A stretch of 64,000 nucleotides of DNA from Bacillus thuringiensis (GCF_014932895.1 NZ_JACYOF010000001.1:744001-808000), one strand, 5' to 3'. Counted from the stretch's first letter, positions 1-8,663 are shown. The notes: a model not told the origin generated them from the letters alone. A program made the numbers and translations.

Positions 1-66
1 ATACAATCCGACAATTACACCAAAAACAAGTTGAACAAGTAAAAATATATTTGTCCAGCTCATCAT
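1..66 (-). CDS. lonB: LonB ATP-dependent protease, N-terminal fragment cut by the window edge
   Basis: Only about 22 codons are visible, reading leftward off the window. The start reads MMSWTNIFLLVQ and continues as one hydrophobic segment, as in the membrane-anchored N-terminus of Bacillus LonB. A GGAGG ribosome site (73-77) lies 6 nt before the first ATG and 9 nt before the second, so MSWT may be the true start. LonB normally follows clpX in Bacillus, which supports the call. The family is a AAA+ protease, expressed in the forespore in B. subtilis; no catalytic part is visible here. Confidence 0.75.
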   Translation of the reverse strand, partial: MMSWTNIFLLVQLVFGVIVGLY

Positions 67-125
67 TTATTTCCTCCCGCAATGTTTTATCTCTTAGTAT
101 TTCCGCGGGGGAACTTAGCTAAACA

Positions 126-162
126 TAAAGAAAAACAGCAATTATAAAAATTGCTGTTTCTC
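126..162 (-). terminator. Rho-independent terminator of clpX
   Basis: On the minus strand a stem of AACAGCAAT and its complement, with an A/T-rich loop, is followed by a T run. It lies just after the clpX stop and before lonB. Confidence 0.8.
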
Positions 163-169
163 CTTTGCA

Positions 170-1429
170 TTATGCAGATGTTTTTGTATCAAGTACAGTA
201 CCGTCTTGTAACACCAATTTTGGTGCCGCATTATCAGCTACTGTTTCTTTTGTAAGAATACACTTCTCGATATCTTTGCGAGATGGAAGTTCGAACATTA
301 CATCAAGCATTAAGCCTTCAATAATAGAACGAAGTCCACGAGCACCTGTTTTACGTTCAATTGCTTTTTTCGCAATTTCAATTAGTGCACCTTCTTCAAA
401 CTCTAACTCAACATCGTCAAGCTCCAATAATTTTTGGAATTGCTTAACAAGTGCATTTTTCGGTTTCGTTAAAATATCAACAAGAGCATCTTCATCAAGT
501 GGCTCTAGGTTCGCAATAACTGGAAGACGACCGATAAACTCTGGAATTAAACCAAATCTTAAAAGGTCCTCTGGTAACACGTGAGATAAAACATGCTTCT
601 CATTTACATCAGCATTTTTCTTCTCAGAACCGAATCCAATTACTTTTTCACCAAGGCGACGTTTAATAATTGGCTCGATGCCATCAAACGCTCCACCACA
701 AATGAATAAGATATTCGTTGTATCAATTTGAATAAACTCTTGATGCGGATGCTTACGACCACCTTGAGGCGGAACGCTTGCTACAGTACCTTCTAAAATT
801 TTCAGAAGTGCCTGCTGCACACCTTCACCAGATACATCACGTGTAATTGATGGATTTTCGGACTTACGTGCCACTTTATCAATCTCATCAATATAAATGA
901 TTCCTTTTTCCGCTTTCTCTACATCATAATCAGCTGCTTGGATTAATTTTAGTAAGATGTTTTCTACATCTTCCCCAACGTATCCAGCTTCTGTTAAAGA
1001 TGTTGCGTCCGCGATTGCAAATGGAACATTCAAAATACGCGCTAACGTTTGTGCCAATAATGTTTTACCACTACCTGTTGGCCCGATAAGTGCGATATTA
1101 CTCTTCGCTAATTCTACATCATCAATTTTGCTGTTAGAATTAATGCGTTTGTAATGGTTATATACCGCTACCGCTAGTGCTTTTTTCGCATTATCTTGCC
1201 CGATGACATACTCATCTAAGATTTCACGAATTTCTACCGGTTTCGGTACATCTTTGAATTCTACTTCTTCGTCCTTCGCAAGCTCCTCTTGTACAATTTC
1301 AGTACAAAGTTCGATACACTCGTCACAAATGTAAACACCTGGACCTGCGACTAACTTTCGAACTTGCGTTTGTGTTTTACCACAGAAAGAACATTTTAAT
1401 TGCCCTTTTTCATCATTAAATTTAAACAT
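170..1429 (-). CDS. clpX: ClpX, ATP-binding unfoldase of the ClpXP protease
   Basis: AAA+ unfoldase that selects substrates and threads them into ClpP in the cytoplasm. The 419-residue product has an N-terminal zinc-binding domain with CxxC pairs near residues 13-16 and 35-38. Walker A GPTGSGKT lies near 115-122, pore loop GYVG near 150, Walker B with YIDEIDK near 185, the RKH loop near 226 and the ClpP-docking IGF tripeptide near 265. The ATG at 1429 (MFKFNDEKG) is preferred over an upstream in-frame start because an AAGGGGTG site precedes it and the length then matches the family. It sits between tig and lonB as in other Bacillus. All key motifs are intact. Confidence 0.97.
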   Translation of the reverse strand: MFKFNDEKGQLKCSFCGKTQTQVRKLVAGPGVYICDECIELCTEIVQEELAKDEEVEFKDVPKPVEIREILDEYVIGQDNAKKALAVAVYNHYKRINSNSKIDDVELAKSNIALIGPTGSGKTLLAQTLARILNVPFAIADATSLTEAGYVGEDVENILLKLIQAADYDVEKAEKGIIYIDEIDKVARKSENPSITRDVSGEGVQQALLKILEGTVASVPPQGGRKHPHQEFIQIDTTNILFICGGAFDGIEPIIKRRLGEKVIGFGSEKKNADVNEKHVLSHVLPEDLLRFGLIPEFIGRLPVIANLEPLDEDALVDILTKPKNALVKQFQKLLELDDVELEFEEGALIEIAKKAIERKTGARGLRSIIEGLMLDVMFELPSRKDIEKCILTKETVADNAAPKLVLQDGTVLDTKTSA

Positions 1430-1656
1430 ATTTTCACACCCCTTACAAAGTGCTAACCTCTTGCCCTCGTATGTACACGATAAATGTATCGTATGTAAAT
1501 ACATATTATGTCACTACGTGGCGAGAAATACAAATAATATGACTAGTTATGTACAAATAAAAAATTTTTAAAACTTTTGAAATATGTATATTCGACTTGT
1601 AAAGGAACTTTTCCTTCTCCATCGAAAAGTTTTATAAATATATTTCTATATTTATA

Positions 1657-1691
1657 AAACAAGGCACGATTAAAATCGCGCCTTGTTATTT
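1657..1691 (-). terminator. Terminator of tig
   Basis: The minus strand shows a stem ACAAGGC(GCGATT) pairing with its complement, with T-rich flanks, immediately after the tig stop codon. Confidence 0.8.
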
Positions 1692-1693
1692 TA

Positions 1694-2977
1694 TTATGCA
1701 GCTTTGCTGTTGTCTACTAAGAAGTCTACAGCTTTACGCACTTTAAGATCTTCAGATAAAGCGTCTACGCTTCCAAGAGCTTGCTTGATAGCGTCTACTG
1801 GCATACCGTACATTTCAGCCATTTTTTCAACTTCTGCAGTTACTTCTTCTTCAGTAACTTCGATGTTTTCAGCTTCAATGATAGCTTCAAGAACAAGGTT
1901 GATTCTTACACGTTTTTGTGCATCTTCTTTCATTTGCTCTTTTAATTTGTCAGCGTCAGTACCTGTGAATTGGTAGTAAAGCTCAAGGTTCATACCTTGT
2001 TGGCTTAAGCGTTGCTCGAATTCACGAACCATACGATCTAACTCAGTGTCGATCATAGCTTCTGGAATGTCGATTTCAGCGTTAGCAGCAGCTAATTCTA
2101 CTACTTCGTCACGTACTTTGTGCTCAGCTTCGTGCTTTTTGCCTTCTTCTAAGTTTGTGCGAAGTTTCGCTTTTAATTCATCAAGAGTTGCAACCGCTTC
2201 GTCTGCTTCTTTAGCGAACTCGTCGTTTAACTCAGGAAGTTCTTTTGTTTTGATTTCGTGAATTGTTACTTTGAATGTTGCTGGTTTGCCAGCTAATTCA
2301 GCAGCATGGTACTCTTCTGGGAATGATACTTCAACGTCTTTAGACTCGCCAGATTTAAGACCAATCACTTGCTCTTCGAAACCTGGGATGAAAGTACCAG
2401 AACCGATTGCAAGAGAGTAGTTTTCGCCTTTTCCGCCTTCAAATGCTTCGCCATCAACGAAACCTTCGAAGTCGATTACAGCTGTATCACCGTTTTCAAC
2501 AGTTCCTTCTTCTTTAACAACTAGTTCAGCTTGACGCTCTTGTAAAGCTTTTAATTCGTTCTCTACATCTTCGTCAGTTACAGTTGTTTCAACTTTTTCT
2601 ACTGCTAAACCTTTGTACTCACCTAATTTAACTTCAGGTTTCACTGTAACTTTTGCAGTGAAGATAAGGTTAGCATTTTTTTCGAACTTCTCGATGTCGA
2701 TTTCAGGATGAGCAACTGGGAAGATACCAGCTTCATCAATCGCTTCACCGTATGCTTTTGGTAAGATGATATCTAAAGCATCTTGGTATAAAGATTCAAT
2801 ACCAAAGCGTTGTTCGAATAACGGACGAGGCATTTTCCCTTTACGGAAACCTGGTACGTTAATTGTTTTTACTACTTTTTTGAACGCAGCGTCGATAGAG
2901 TTATTTACTTCTTTAGCATCAACTTCGATTGTTAAAACGCCAACGTTACCTTCTAATTTTTCCCATTTTGCAGCCAT
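1694..2977 (-). CDS. tig: Trigger factor, ribosome-associated chaperone and prolyl isomerase
   Basis: Binds at the ribosomal exit tunnel and folds nascent chains. The 427-residue product has the family's three-part layout: an N-terminal ribosome-binding domain with the signature GFRKGKMPR near residues 44-52, a central FKBP-like PPIase domain (about 150-240, beginning [11 protein letters not shown]) and a helical C-terminal chaperone domain. ATG at 2977 follows a strong GGAGGG site. Located between ysoA and clpX on the same strand, with its own terminator, so it is probably a monocistronic unit. Confidence 0.97.
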   Translation of the reverse strand: MAAKWEKLEGNVGVLTIEVDAKEVNNSIDAAFKKVVKTINVPGFRKGKMPRPLFEQRFGIESLYQDALDIILPKAYGEAIDEAGIFPVAHPEIDIEKFEKNANLIFTAKVTVKPEVKLGEYKGLAVEKVETTVTDEDVENELKALQERQAELVVKEEGTVENGDTAVIDFEGFVDGEAFEGGKGENYSLAIGSGTFIPGFEEQVIGLKSGESKDVEVSFPEEYHAAELAGKPATFKVTIHEIKTKELPELNDEFAKEADEAVATLDELKAKLRTNLEEGKKHEAEHKVRDEVVELAAANAEIDIPEAMIDTELDRMVREFEQRLSQQGMNLELYYQFTGTDADKLKEQMKEDAQKRVRINLVLEAIIEAENIEVTEEEVTAEVEKMAEMYGMPVDAIKQALGSVDALSEDLKVRKAVDFLVDNSKAA

Positions 2978-3290
2978 TTATTCTTTCCCTCCAACTATAA
3001 TAATGTATGCACATACCTCTATAGATTCAAACCTTCATTATCTCTTTTTTGAAATAACAAATTACAAATAACCCTCTAGCAAAAGCTTTCAGATATACTG
3101 TTCTAATCTACTAATTGCCTAAAAGACAACTACGGTATATTTTGTTCGAGAATAATATGAAACATATTAAGTAAGAGAATTACACTTCACTTCTCTTCTC
3201 TTACAAACAGGCAGTTTTCTGCCTTTTGCAACCCTTACATTATAACATAGAATATGCTCGTTTCAAGAACTGAACCATTCTTTTTCATAA
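2978..3290. other. Intergenic region upstream of tig (313 bp)
   Basis: A/T-rich leader of tig with its ribosome site at the left end. A short hairpin lies near 3205-3233 at the right. No RNA gene, repeat or good small ORF was recognised; the tig promoter must be here but no hexamer pair stands out. Confidence 0.5.
3205..3233 (-). terminator. Possible terminator of ysoA
   Basis: AGGCAG-TTTT-CTGCCT hairpin flanked by A's and a short T-rich stretch, about 60 bp after ysoA. The T run is poor, hence moderate confidence. Confidence 0.45.
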
Positions 3291-4289
3291 TTATACGGGC
3301 AAATACCCTTCTCTTTCAACACGTAATAACCATTGATAGGCAATATGGAACTCTTCTAGTTCAATATTATATGCTGTCATAAGTTCTTCCTCATCAATAG
3401 CCAATCCGAAACGTTTTCTTCCAATCCTCTCTAAAACGGCAGCCCAAATCTCTACTTTATCCATTAATAGAGCGAATGGGAAAACGCTAATTTGCAATTC
3501 TTTCCAATATGTAACCATCGTATCAAATATATCGGGATAATTTTGCTCTAATCGGCTTGATAATTTATGTATAATGTTATCGGATTGCTCCTCGTTATGA
3601 CCTGTAAATGCTGGAATTACCTTGATCTTATTTCCAAACTTTTCTACTTCTATCTCTTCTTCTATTTGATTTTCTATCATTTTATATAAAATAGAAGTTT
3701 TCAAATAAGGGTGCTGCTTCTCATCTATTAAAAATTTCTTTAAAACAGGTAATGCGGGCTCCAAGTCTTTTAACGAAAGTTGCTGAATCGCTCTTAGCTT
3801 TTGCCCAAAGCTTTCTCCAAAAATTTCATTAGTAAACTCACCCAATTCAAAATTTGAATCCACTAGCGACATATCTTCCTCATTTAGCATACCTTCTGCA
3901 AATAAAGCGAGCTGCGCTAATTTTTCCTTTTGTTCAGGCATTACATCTTTCGTTTGCAAAACCTTTTCAACAGTTTCAATAACACCTTCATAATCATTTG
4001 TTTGAACTAAAATAGTTACATACGTTTCAAGAATATCACCAAATAAAACAACTCCTGTTTCAAGCAACTGTTCACATTTGTCTTTTGCTTCTTCCATACG
4101 TTTTAATTCCAGCAAACAAATAACTGAAGCTAATTCCGTTTGTTCCGTTTCCGCATTATACTGACGTAAAATTTCAAAGCAGCGCAATGCATCTTCGAAT
4201 TTCCGCTCTTTCAGCGCTAAAAAACCTTCATCAATATAGCGCTCTGATAGTTGCGGAAACAATACGACCGTATTTTCTTTTTTATCCAT
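3291..4289 (-). CDS. ysoA: TPR-repeat protein YsoA
   Basis: 332 residues with helical TPR-like repeats in the first half (for example GFLALKERKFEDALRCFEIL near residue 20 and LLELKRMEEAKDKCEQLLE near 60). The C-terminal part is helical and lacks a known catalytic motif. The protein has no signal peptide or membrane span and is probably cytosolic. Position next to tig matches ysoA of B. subtilis. Function is unknown; TPR proteins usually act as protein-interaction scaffolds. ATG at 4289 follows a purine-rich GGCGG site. Confidence 0.8.
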   Translation of the reverse strand: MDKKENTVVLFPQLSERYIDEGFLALKERKFEDALRCFEILRQYNAETEQTELASVICLLELKRMEEAKDKCEQLLETGVVLFGDILETYVTILVQTNDYEGVIETVEKVLQTKDVMPEQKEKLAQLALFAEGMLNEEDMSLVDSNFELGEFTNEIFGESFGQKLRAIQQLSLKDLEPALPVLKKFLIDEKQHPYLKTSILYKMIENQIEEEIEVEKFGNKIKVIPAFTGHNEEQSDNIIHKLSSRLEQNYPDIFDTMVTYWKELQISVFPFALLMDKVEIWAAVLERIGRKRFGLAIDEEELMTAYNIELEEFHIAYQWLLRVEREGYLPV

Positions 4290-4455
4290 ACGTCCGCCTC
4301 TTTTTCTAGATTTTAATTCTCTTCAAAGTAAATATATCAAATGCGTAATGAGAACACAACATCCCAAAACCATTTGTTTGAAATATGGAAATATTTAATT
4401 TTTATATTTCAATATGAATAAATCTTTAATAAAAAACAAGATTACACAAATAAAA

Positions 4456-4484
4456 ACCCTCAGCAACCGAAGCAGAGGATTCAT
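4456..4484 (-). terminator. Terminator after the 82-residue membrane protein gene
   Basis: Minus strand CCTCTGC-TTCGGTT-GCTGAGG hairpin with one mismatch, followed by TTTTTATTT. Confidence 0.6.
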
Positions 4485-4486
4485 CA

Positions 4487-4735
4487 TTAATGGAAAGCTT
4501 TTATAATTGTGGGGTATATAACAAGGGTAATAATTTGGAGAACAATAATTGCCATAACAATCATGCTAAAATAGAAGATTGGTTTACTTCGCTTCATTAA
4601 AAACATAATAATAAGCATCGTACAAGCAAACAAACTTAAGAAGAACAAACTCGTTGTCGAACTAAGTATACCACTCGGGACAAAGAACAATAACACTACA
4701 CTACAAGTACCTATAATTCCGAATAACCATTCCAT
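4487..4735 (-). CDS. Small hypothetical membrane protein, 82 aa
   Basis: Almost entirely hydrophobic, with three probable membrane spans (about residues 3-22, 27-46 and 53-75) separated by a short KRSKP basic turn. No family was recognised. A terminator follows directly. A small ORF (4775-4879) lies 40 bp upstream on the same strand, so the two may share a transcript. Confidence 0.6.
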   Translation of the reverse strand: MEWLFGIIGTCSVVLLFFVPSGILSSTTSLFFLSLFACTMLIIMFLMKRSKPIFYFSMIVMAIIVLQIITLVIYPTIIKAFH

Positions 4736-4774
4736 TCATTCACTCATTCCCTTTCCCTCTCATGGCAGTTTTCT

Positions 4775-4879
4775 CTAAGCTATTAAATGTTTTACAACAT
4801 CAACTACATACGTTAGTTTCTCATATGCTACAAATCCAAAAGCAACTGTTAAGCCCGTTACGATTAATCCTTTCATCAT
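4775..4879 (-). CDS. Very small hypothetical membrane peptide, 34 aa
   Basis: Begins MMKGLIVTGLTVAFGFVAYE and contains one hydrophobic segment followed by a polar tail ending VVKHLIA. The start has a near-ideal GAGGAGGAAGAG ribosome site, unusually good for a chance ORF. It is upstream of, and on the same strand as, the 82-residue membrane protein. No function can be assigned. Confidence 0.5.
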   Translation of the reverse strand: MMKGLIVTGLTVAFGFVAYEKLTYVVDVVKHLIA

Positions 4880-4988
4880 CTCTTCCTCCTCATTTATCGT
4901 TGTTATCTTCATTATAGAGGATTCGTAATTTGTTACCATCGAACTTCCTTACACTTACCTTACAGAATTGTAAGATTTCAAAAGACAT

Positions 4989-5014
4989 AAAAAAACACCT
5001 CATATAACTAGAGG
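4989..5014 (-). terminator. Weak terminator after the PD-(D/E)XK gene
   Basis: Minus strand CCTC...GAGG short stem followed by TGTTTTTTTA just past the stop at 5020. Confidence 0.5.
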
Positions 5015-5019
5015 CGATT

Positions 5020-5439
5020 TTACGGAATTTCTCTATAATCATTTGCGAAATTAACTTTTTTCTCTTGGAGATTTTTCGGAGAATCCACCCTCAAACTAGC
5101 GGATTTATTAAACGATTTAGGATCGAAATAATAGCATAAGTCCTTTTGAGGACAATATATGCAATACACATCTATTTCTTCTTTATTCACTTCTTTGGTA
5201 GCGACTCCGTTTGCCGTAGAATAATTCGAACGGAACCTAACTTCAAGAATTCCCTTCGAATTCAATTCTCTATATTTCACTTGTACCCTCTTAAATATTC
5301 CGTCTTTATACACTACAAGATCAAACGGAGAATGTTCCGTTTGTGGTGTTAAAATCATATATCCTTTTTCATACAAATCAACTCGGGCCTTTAAAACAGC
5401 TAAATCTCCTTTTGTTTTTGTATGATGGTACACTTTCAC
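5020..5439 (-). CDS. PD-(D/E)XK endonuclease, group I intron-associated type
   Basis: 139-residue protein with a helical N-terminus (HTKTKGDLAVLKA) and then the nuclease core: Glu35, Pro38-Phe39-Asp40 and Gln53-Val54-Lys55, i.e. a PD...(Q)xK variant of the restriction fold. A C-terminal EEIDVYCIYCP segment follows. From memory this layout matches the Pfam PDDEXK_5 family, which includes the homing endonuclease of the Synechocystis tRNA-fMet intron. Start is GTG at 5439 after AAAAAGGTG. It stands alone on the minus strand, 847 bp from the group I intron inside tRNA-Arg (6287-6570), with yvbH on the opposite strand between them. Role as that intron's homing enzyme is inference; it could also be a stand-alone restriction-type nuclease. 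Confidence 0.75.
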   Translation of the reverse strand: MKVYHHTKTKGDLAVLKARVDLYEKGYMILTPQTEHSPFDLVVYKDGIFKRVQVKYRELNSKGILEVRFRSNYSTANGVATKEVNKEEIDVYCIYCPQKDLCYYFDPKSFNKSASLRVDSPKNLQEKKVNFANDYREIP

Positions 5440-5591
5440 TCAACACCTTTTTACATATTTTCAAAATAATATTCGTAAATTTTCTTAACTTACTTTCAAA
5501 TATTTTTGCATTACAGGAAAACACTTTGTTAAAATCATGTTAATATATTTTTCTATAATTAAGAATTTAATATTTACAAGGGGGATTATAT

Positions 5592-6206
5592 ATGTTCAAA
5601 AAAGTAGCTGCCGATGTTTTAGGTTTAAGCGATGTAGGTTCTGTTATTACACCGAAAGATTATGATAAGGTTGATGCTGATGATTACGTAATGCATGAAG
5701 ATGGGGAGAAAATTTACTTTCTAATTAAATCTAAATCAGATGAATATTGCTTCACAAACAAAGGGTTAATTCACTTAGATGGCACAAGCGCAACAAGCAA
5801 AAAACGTACACTGCGCCGCTATAGCTATAGTAAGTATCAAATAAAAAACGTAGCACTTGAAACTGCAGGCACAATTGATTTAGATGTAGAAATTAAGTTT
5901 CAAATGGGAGATGAGTATTACTCAATTGATGTTCACAAAAAACATATTGAAGAATTAAAAGATTTATATAAGGCTTTACTTAAAATCGAAGAAATTTCAT
6001 ACGACAACGATATTACATTGCAGTATGCACATAAAAGTCTAGATATGGCATCTAACGCTTTCAGCCGTATTTCAAACGCACAAGTAAATTTAGCAGAGCA
6101 ATTTAAAGAAATAAACGAGATCGCCTTTAACTGGCTTGTTGATATGAAAAAGCAATATAATGTGAAAGATTACGGTTTTGTCTTTGAAAAATTTATTAAT
6201 AACTAA
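5592..6206 (+). CDS. yvbH: YvbH-like PH-domain protein
   Basis: 204 residues beginning MFKKVAADVLGLSDVGSVI. The N-terminal two thirds (about 5-125) look like the bacterial PH-like domain (bPH_1), containing KSKSDEYCFTNKGLIHLDG and the basic stretch SKKRTLRRYSY. The last third is helical, like the YvbH oligomerisation extension. No signal peptide; function is unknown in the family. The length equals B. subtilis YvbH as I recall it. A GGGGG ribosome site precedes the ATG. It shares a bidirectional hairpin (6211-6242) with the convergent tRNA genes. Confidence 0.75.
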   Translation: MFKKVAADVLGLSDVGSVITPKDYDKVDADDYVMHEDGEKIYFLIKSKSDEYCFTNKGLIHLDGTSATSKKRTLRRYSYSKYQIKNVALETAGTIDLDVEIKFQMGDEYYSIDVHKKHIEELKDLYKALLKIEEISYDNDITLQYAHKSLDMASNAFSRISNAQVNLAEQFKEINEIAFNWLVDMKKQYNVKDYGFVFEKFINN

Positions 6207-6210
6207 ACAA

Positions 6211-6242
6211 AAAACCTTGTTATCAAAAGATAACAAGGTTTT
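6211..6242. terminator. Bidirectional terminator between yvbH and the tRNA pair
   Basis: AAACCTTGTTATC-AAAA-GATAACAAGGTTT perfect hairpin with A run on one side and T run on the other. Confidence 0.85.
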
Positions 6243-6247
6243 GTTAG

Positions 6248-6605
6248 CGTCCCAGGAGAGATTCGAACTCCCGACCGACGGCTTAGCTTACCACCATAGC
6301 TTTCGCTACCAGCAATTACTGTTTGTAGTCTGGACTATATCTTCACCATTTCAGGTGCGACACGTGTAGTCTCTACGGAACCTCACGATGATTTTCATCA
6401 TACTTCAGAGTCTTTACCATTAAGATTAACTTAATCATTCAAAACTCCTTGACCTCTTTCAAGATCGTAAGTTTCCTCGGTATTACCATCAGCCGAACTG
6501 TTAAGGCTTCACCGATATAGTGTCGTCCACTTTATAGGTTCTTGTTTCCCTATAAAGGCTCCTATTCTTGAAGGCCGTTGCTCTATCCTGCTGAGCTACT
6601 GGGAC
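6248..6605 (-). tRNA. tRNA-Arg(UCU) interrupted by a group I intron
   Basis: The exons are 6571-6605 (5') and 6248-6286 (3'). Joined, they give a normal cloverleaf. The acceptor GTCCCAG pairs with CTGGGAC; the D stem is GCTC/GAGC; the anticodon stem ACGGC/GCCGT encloses the loop CTTCTAA, hence anticodon UCU; the T arm is GGGAG/CTCTC around TTCGAAT. CCA is not encoded. The split falls between U34 and C35: the 5' exon ends in U and the intron ends in G, as group I introns require. It lies 1 nt after tRNA-Gly, so the two are almost certainly co-transcribed. UCU reads AGA, a frequent codon in this genome type, so splicing should be essential if no intact copy exists elsewhere. Confidence 0.9.
6287..6570 (-). 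other. Group I self-splicing intron within tRNA-Arg(UCU), ~284 nt, no internal ORF
   Basis: Minus-strand reading shows the conserved group I core. P3 is CGACAC near the 5' third pairing with GUGUCG. P4 is CGGU/ACCG with an inner GCC/GGC. P7 is GACUA pairing with UAGUC in the classic AAGAUAUAGUCC. P8 is GCACC/GGUG-type between the P7 strands. The internal guide GGAGCC can pair with exon GGCCUU to put a U-G wobble at the 5' splice site (one C-A mismatch), and the intron ends in G. At under 300 nt it is compact, like other bacterial tRNA introns. No reading frame of note lies inside. Confidence 0.9.
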
Positions 6606-6606
6606 A

Positions 6607-6680
6607 TGGAGCGGGTGAAGAGAATCGAACTCTCGACCAGAGCTTGGAAGGCTCTTGTTTTACCACTAAACTACACCCGC
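6607..6680 (-). tRNA. tRNA-Gly(UCC)
   Basis: 74 nt including encoded CCA. Acceptor GCGGGTG pairs with CACCCGC, discriminator U; anticodon loop CTTCCAA gives UCC; T loop TTCGATT. First gene of the tRNA pair with tRNA-Arg immediately downstream. Confidence 0.95.
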
Positions 6681-6768
6681 ATATGTTATTTTGTTGTTTC
6701 TTTTAGCGCCGATGTCCTATCGACAATATTTATTATATGTATATCCATACACAAAGTCAACACTTTTT

Positions 6769-6803
6769 TTAAAAGAGGATAATTTTTCTTATCCTCTTTT
6801 AAA
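6769..6803 (-). terminator. Terminator of the racE-gerM-rph-ysnA-ysnB block, overlapping the ysnB stop
   Basis: AAAAGAGGATAA pairs with TTATCCTCTTTT around a short T-rich loop. The ysnB stop codon TAA (6789-6791) lies inside the stem. Confidence 0.85.
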
Positions 6804-7292
6804 AACCGCTTGTTCAACTAGTTGTCCGTCTAATGTTTCAAAACGAACTTCCATTTGATTTTCATCCATTTCTAATAAAGCAAATGTCTTTTCTACACGC
6901 TGACGTGGTAATAAAATACTTCCCGGATTGATAAATAAAACTCCATTAATGAATTCTGCGCCTAATACGTGAGAGTGTCCGAAGCATGCAACCTGCGCTC
7001 CTACTTCTTCTGCATGGTACGCTAATGTTTGTAATGTCATTTTCACGTTATGACGATGTCCGTGCACAACTATGAAACGAATGCCATCTACATCAGTTAC
7101 AATTTCATCTTGAAAGTTCGCATAATCACAATTCCCTTTTACAACATGGAAACCTTGCAGCTCTTCATGAGCAGGCGTTAGCTCTGAATCACCGCAATGA
7201 ATCATGACATCTACTTTCCCTTCATATTTCTCTTTTAACCGCTGTAATTCCTTCACAGAGCTATGACTATCGCTTACGATTAAAGCTTTCAT
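6789..7292 (-). CDS. ysnB: YfcE/YsnB-family metallophosphoesterase
   Basis: 167 residues. Metal-ligand motifs of the calcineurin-like family are all visible: SDSH near residues 8-11, HCGDSE near 33, GNCD near 54, VVHGHRH near 75 and GHSH near 105. Members hydrolyse phosphodiesters; the cellular substrate is unknown. ATG at 7292 follows GGGAGAGAG; an adjacent upstream TTG is less likely. It is the last gene of the rph-ysnA-ysnB run, 13 bp after ysnA. Confidence 0.9.
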   Translation of the reverse strand: MKALIVSDSHSSVKELQRLKEKYEGKVDVMIHCGDSELTPAHEELQGFHVVKGNCDYANFQDEIVTDVDGIRFIVVHGHRHNVKMTLQTLAYHAEEVGAQVACFGHSHVLGAEFINGVLFINPGSILLPRQRVEKTFALLEMDENQMEVRFETLDGQLVEQAVFKRG

Positions 7293-7305
7293 CAATCTCT
7301 CTCCC

Positions 7306-7914
7306 TTATTCTCCTAAAAACCATTCCGGGATTTTTTCTTCTAACTTACGAAGAGCACGTCCGCGGTGGCTAATGGCATTTTTCTCATCTGAACTTAGCT
7401 CCGCCATCGCTTTTTTATACTCTTCCACATAAAAGATCGGATCATATCCAAAGCCGTTTTCCCCGCGGCGCTGTTCTAAAATATATCCTTCACACGTCCC
7501 ATTTACAATGACAGGCTTTTTATCACCTTCTGGGAAAGCAACTGCTAATGCACAGTAGAAACGTGCTTTACGCTTTTCAAAGTCAACGCTATTTAATTCT
7601 TGTAACACTTTATCAATATTCGCTTGATCATTTTTCGGCTCTCCAGCAAAACGAGCTGAATACACGCCTGGTCTTCCGTTTAAAGCATCTACAATAAGAC
7701 CTGAATCGTCCGCAATTACGATGGAATTCAACTGTCTACTCAGACTATCTGCTTTTAAGATCGCATTTTCTTCAAATGTTTCACCAGTTTCTTCGACTTC
7801 TTCAATATGAGGAAAATCGTGTAATGATTTCACTTCTAAATCAAATCGCTCAAATAACTCCGCAAACTCACGTACTTTCCCCACATTTTTTGTCGCTACA
7901 ACAACTTGTTTCAT
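7306..7914 (-). CDS. ysnA: Non-canonical purine NTP pyrophosphatase (RdgB/HAM1 family)
   Basis: Removes XTP, dITP and ITP from the nucleotide pool by cleaving to the monophosphate and PPi. 202 residues with the N-terminal VVATKNVGK substrate loop, the GETFEENA and IADDSGL motifs near 45-75, and the GRPGVYSAR and GENGFGYDP signatures. ATG at 7914 has AGAGGTG 6 nt upstream; the earlier GTG lacks spacing. Follows rph by 11 bp, with its ribosome site in the gap. Confidence 0.95.
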   Translation of the reverse strand: MKQVVVATKNVGKVREFAELFERFDLEVKSLHDFPHIEEVEETGETFEENAILKADSLSRQLNSIVIADDSGLIVDALNGRPGVYSARFAGEPKNDQANIDKVLQELNSVDFEKRKARFYCALAVAFPEGDKKPVIVNGTCEGYILEQRRGENGFGYDPIFYVEEYKKAMAELSSDEKNAISHRGRALRKLEEKIPEWFLGE

Positions 7915-7925
7915 ATTTTCCACCT

Positions 7926-8663
7926 CTACTCTATATGAGATACGATGTCACCTAACGCTTCTTTTTGCTTGTCAATCAGTTGGAAAATACCTTGTTCCGC
8001 AGCATCAAGTAGTTCATTTAACTGAGTTCTGCTAAACGTCGCTTCTTCTCCAGTTCCTTGCACTTCAACAAACTGACCTTTTCCAGTCATAATCACGTTC
8101 ATATCAACATCCGCTTTAGAATCTTCTGCATAGTTTAAATCTAAAACAACACCTTGCTCCTCAACAATCCCTACTGACGTTGCTGCTAAATAATCTTTCA
8201 CTGGAATTTTAGATACTTTTTCTGCTTGTAGTAGCTTCTCAAACGCTAATACCATCGCTACATATGCACCTGTAATAGAAGCTGTTCTCGTTCCACCATC
8301 TGCTTGAATAACATCACAGTCAATCCAAACCGTTCTCTCGCCAAGCGCTTCTAAGTCAACTACCGCACGTAATGCTCGTCCAATTAAACGCTGAATTTCC
8401 ATTGTACGTCCTGTTACTTTCCCTTTACTTGACTCTCGAATTGTACGTTGTTCTGTCGCACGTGGAATCATCGCGTATTCAGCTGTTACCCAGCCCTTTC
8501 CTTCTCCACGCATAAACGGTGGTACACGCTCTTCAATTGTTGCTGAGCAAATCACCTTCGTATCCCCAACTTCAATTAATACTGATCCTTCTGGATGTTT
8601 TAAATAATTCGTATGAATATGTATATGGCGTAATTCTGTTTTCTCTCTACCATCTACTCGCAT
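7926..8663 (-). CDS. rph: Ribonuclease PH, tRNA 3'-end processing
   Basis: Phosphorolytic 3'-5' exoribonuclease trimming tRNA precursors; acts as a hexamer. 245 residues with MRVDGRE at the start, the [15 protein letters not shown] region near 70, the RLIGRALR motif near 92 and [21 protein letters not shown] near 112-132 containing the phosphate-binding and catalytic residues. The C-terminal end is intact. The ATG is preceded by AGGAGG. It lies downstream of gerM, from which a terminator separates it. Confidence 0.96.
   Translation of the reverse strand: MRVDGREKTELRHIHIHTNYLKHPEGSVLIEVGDTKVICSATIEERVPPFMRGEGKGWVTAEYAMIPRATEQRTIRESSKGKVTGRTMEIQRLIGRALRAVVDLEALGERTVWIDCDVIQADGGTRTASITGAYVAMVLAFEKLLQAEKVSKIPVKDYLAATSVGIVEEQGVVLDLNYAEDSKADVDMNVIMTGKGQFVEVQGTGEEATFSRTQLNELLDAAEQGIFQLIDKQKEALGDIVSHIE

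Noticed and set aside
165-584. 139-codon plus-strand frame opposite clpX
   Set aside because: Ser/Ile-rich antisense shadow typical of a highly conserved coding gene on the other strand.
6178-6369. Plus-strand frame across the tRNA-Arg/intron
   Set aside because: Antisense to the tRNA exon and intron; no ribosome site. The intron itself has no endonuclease ORF on its own strand.
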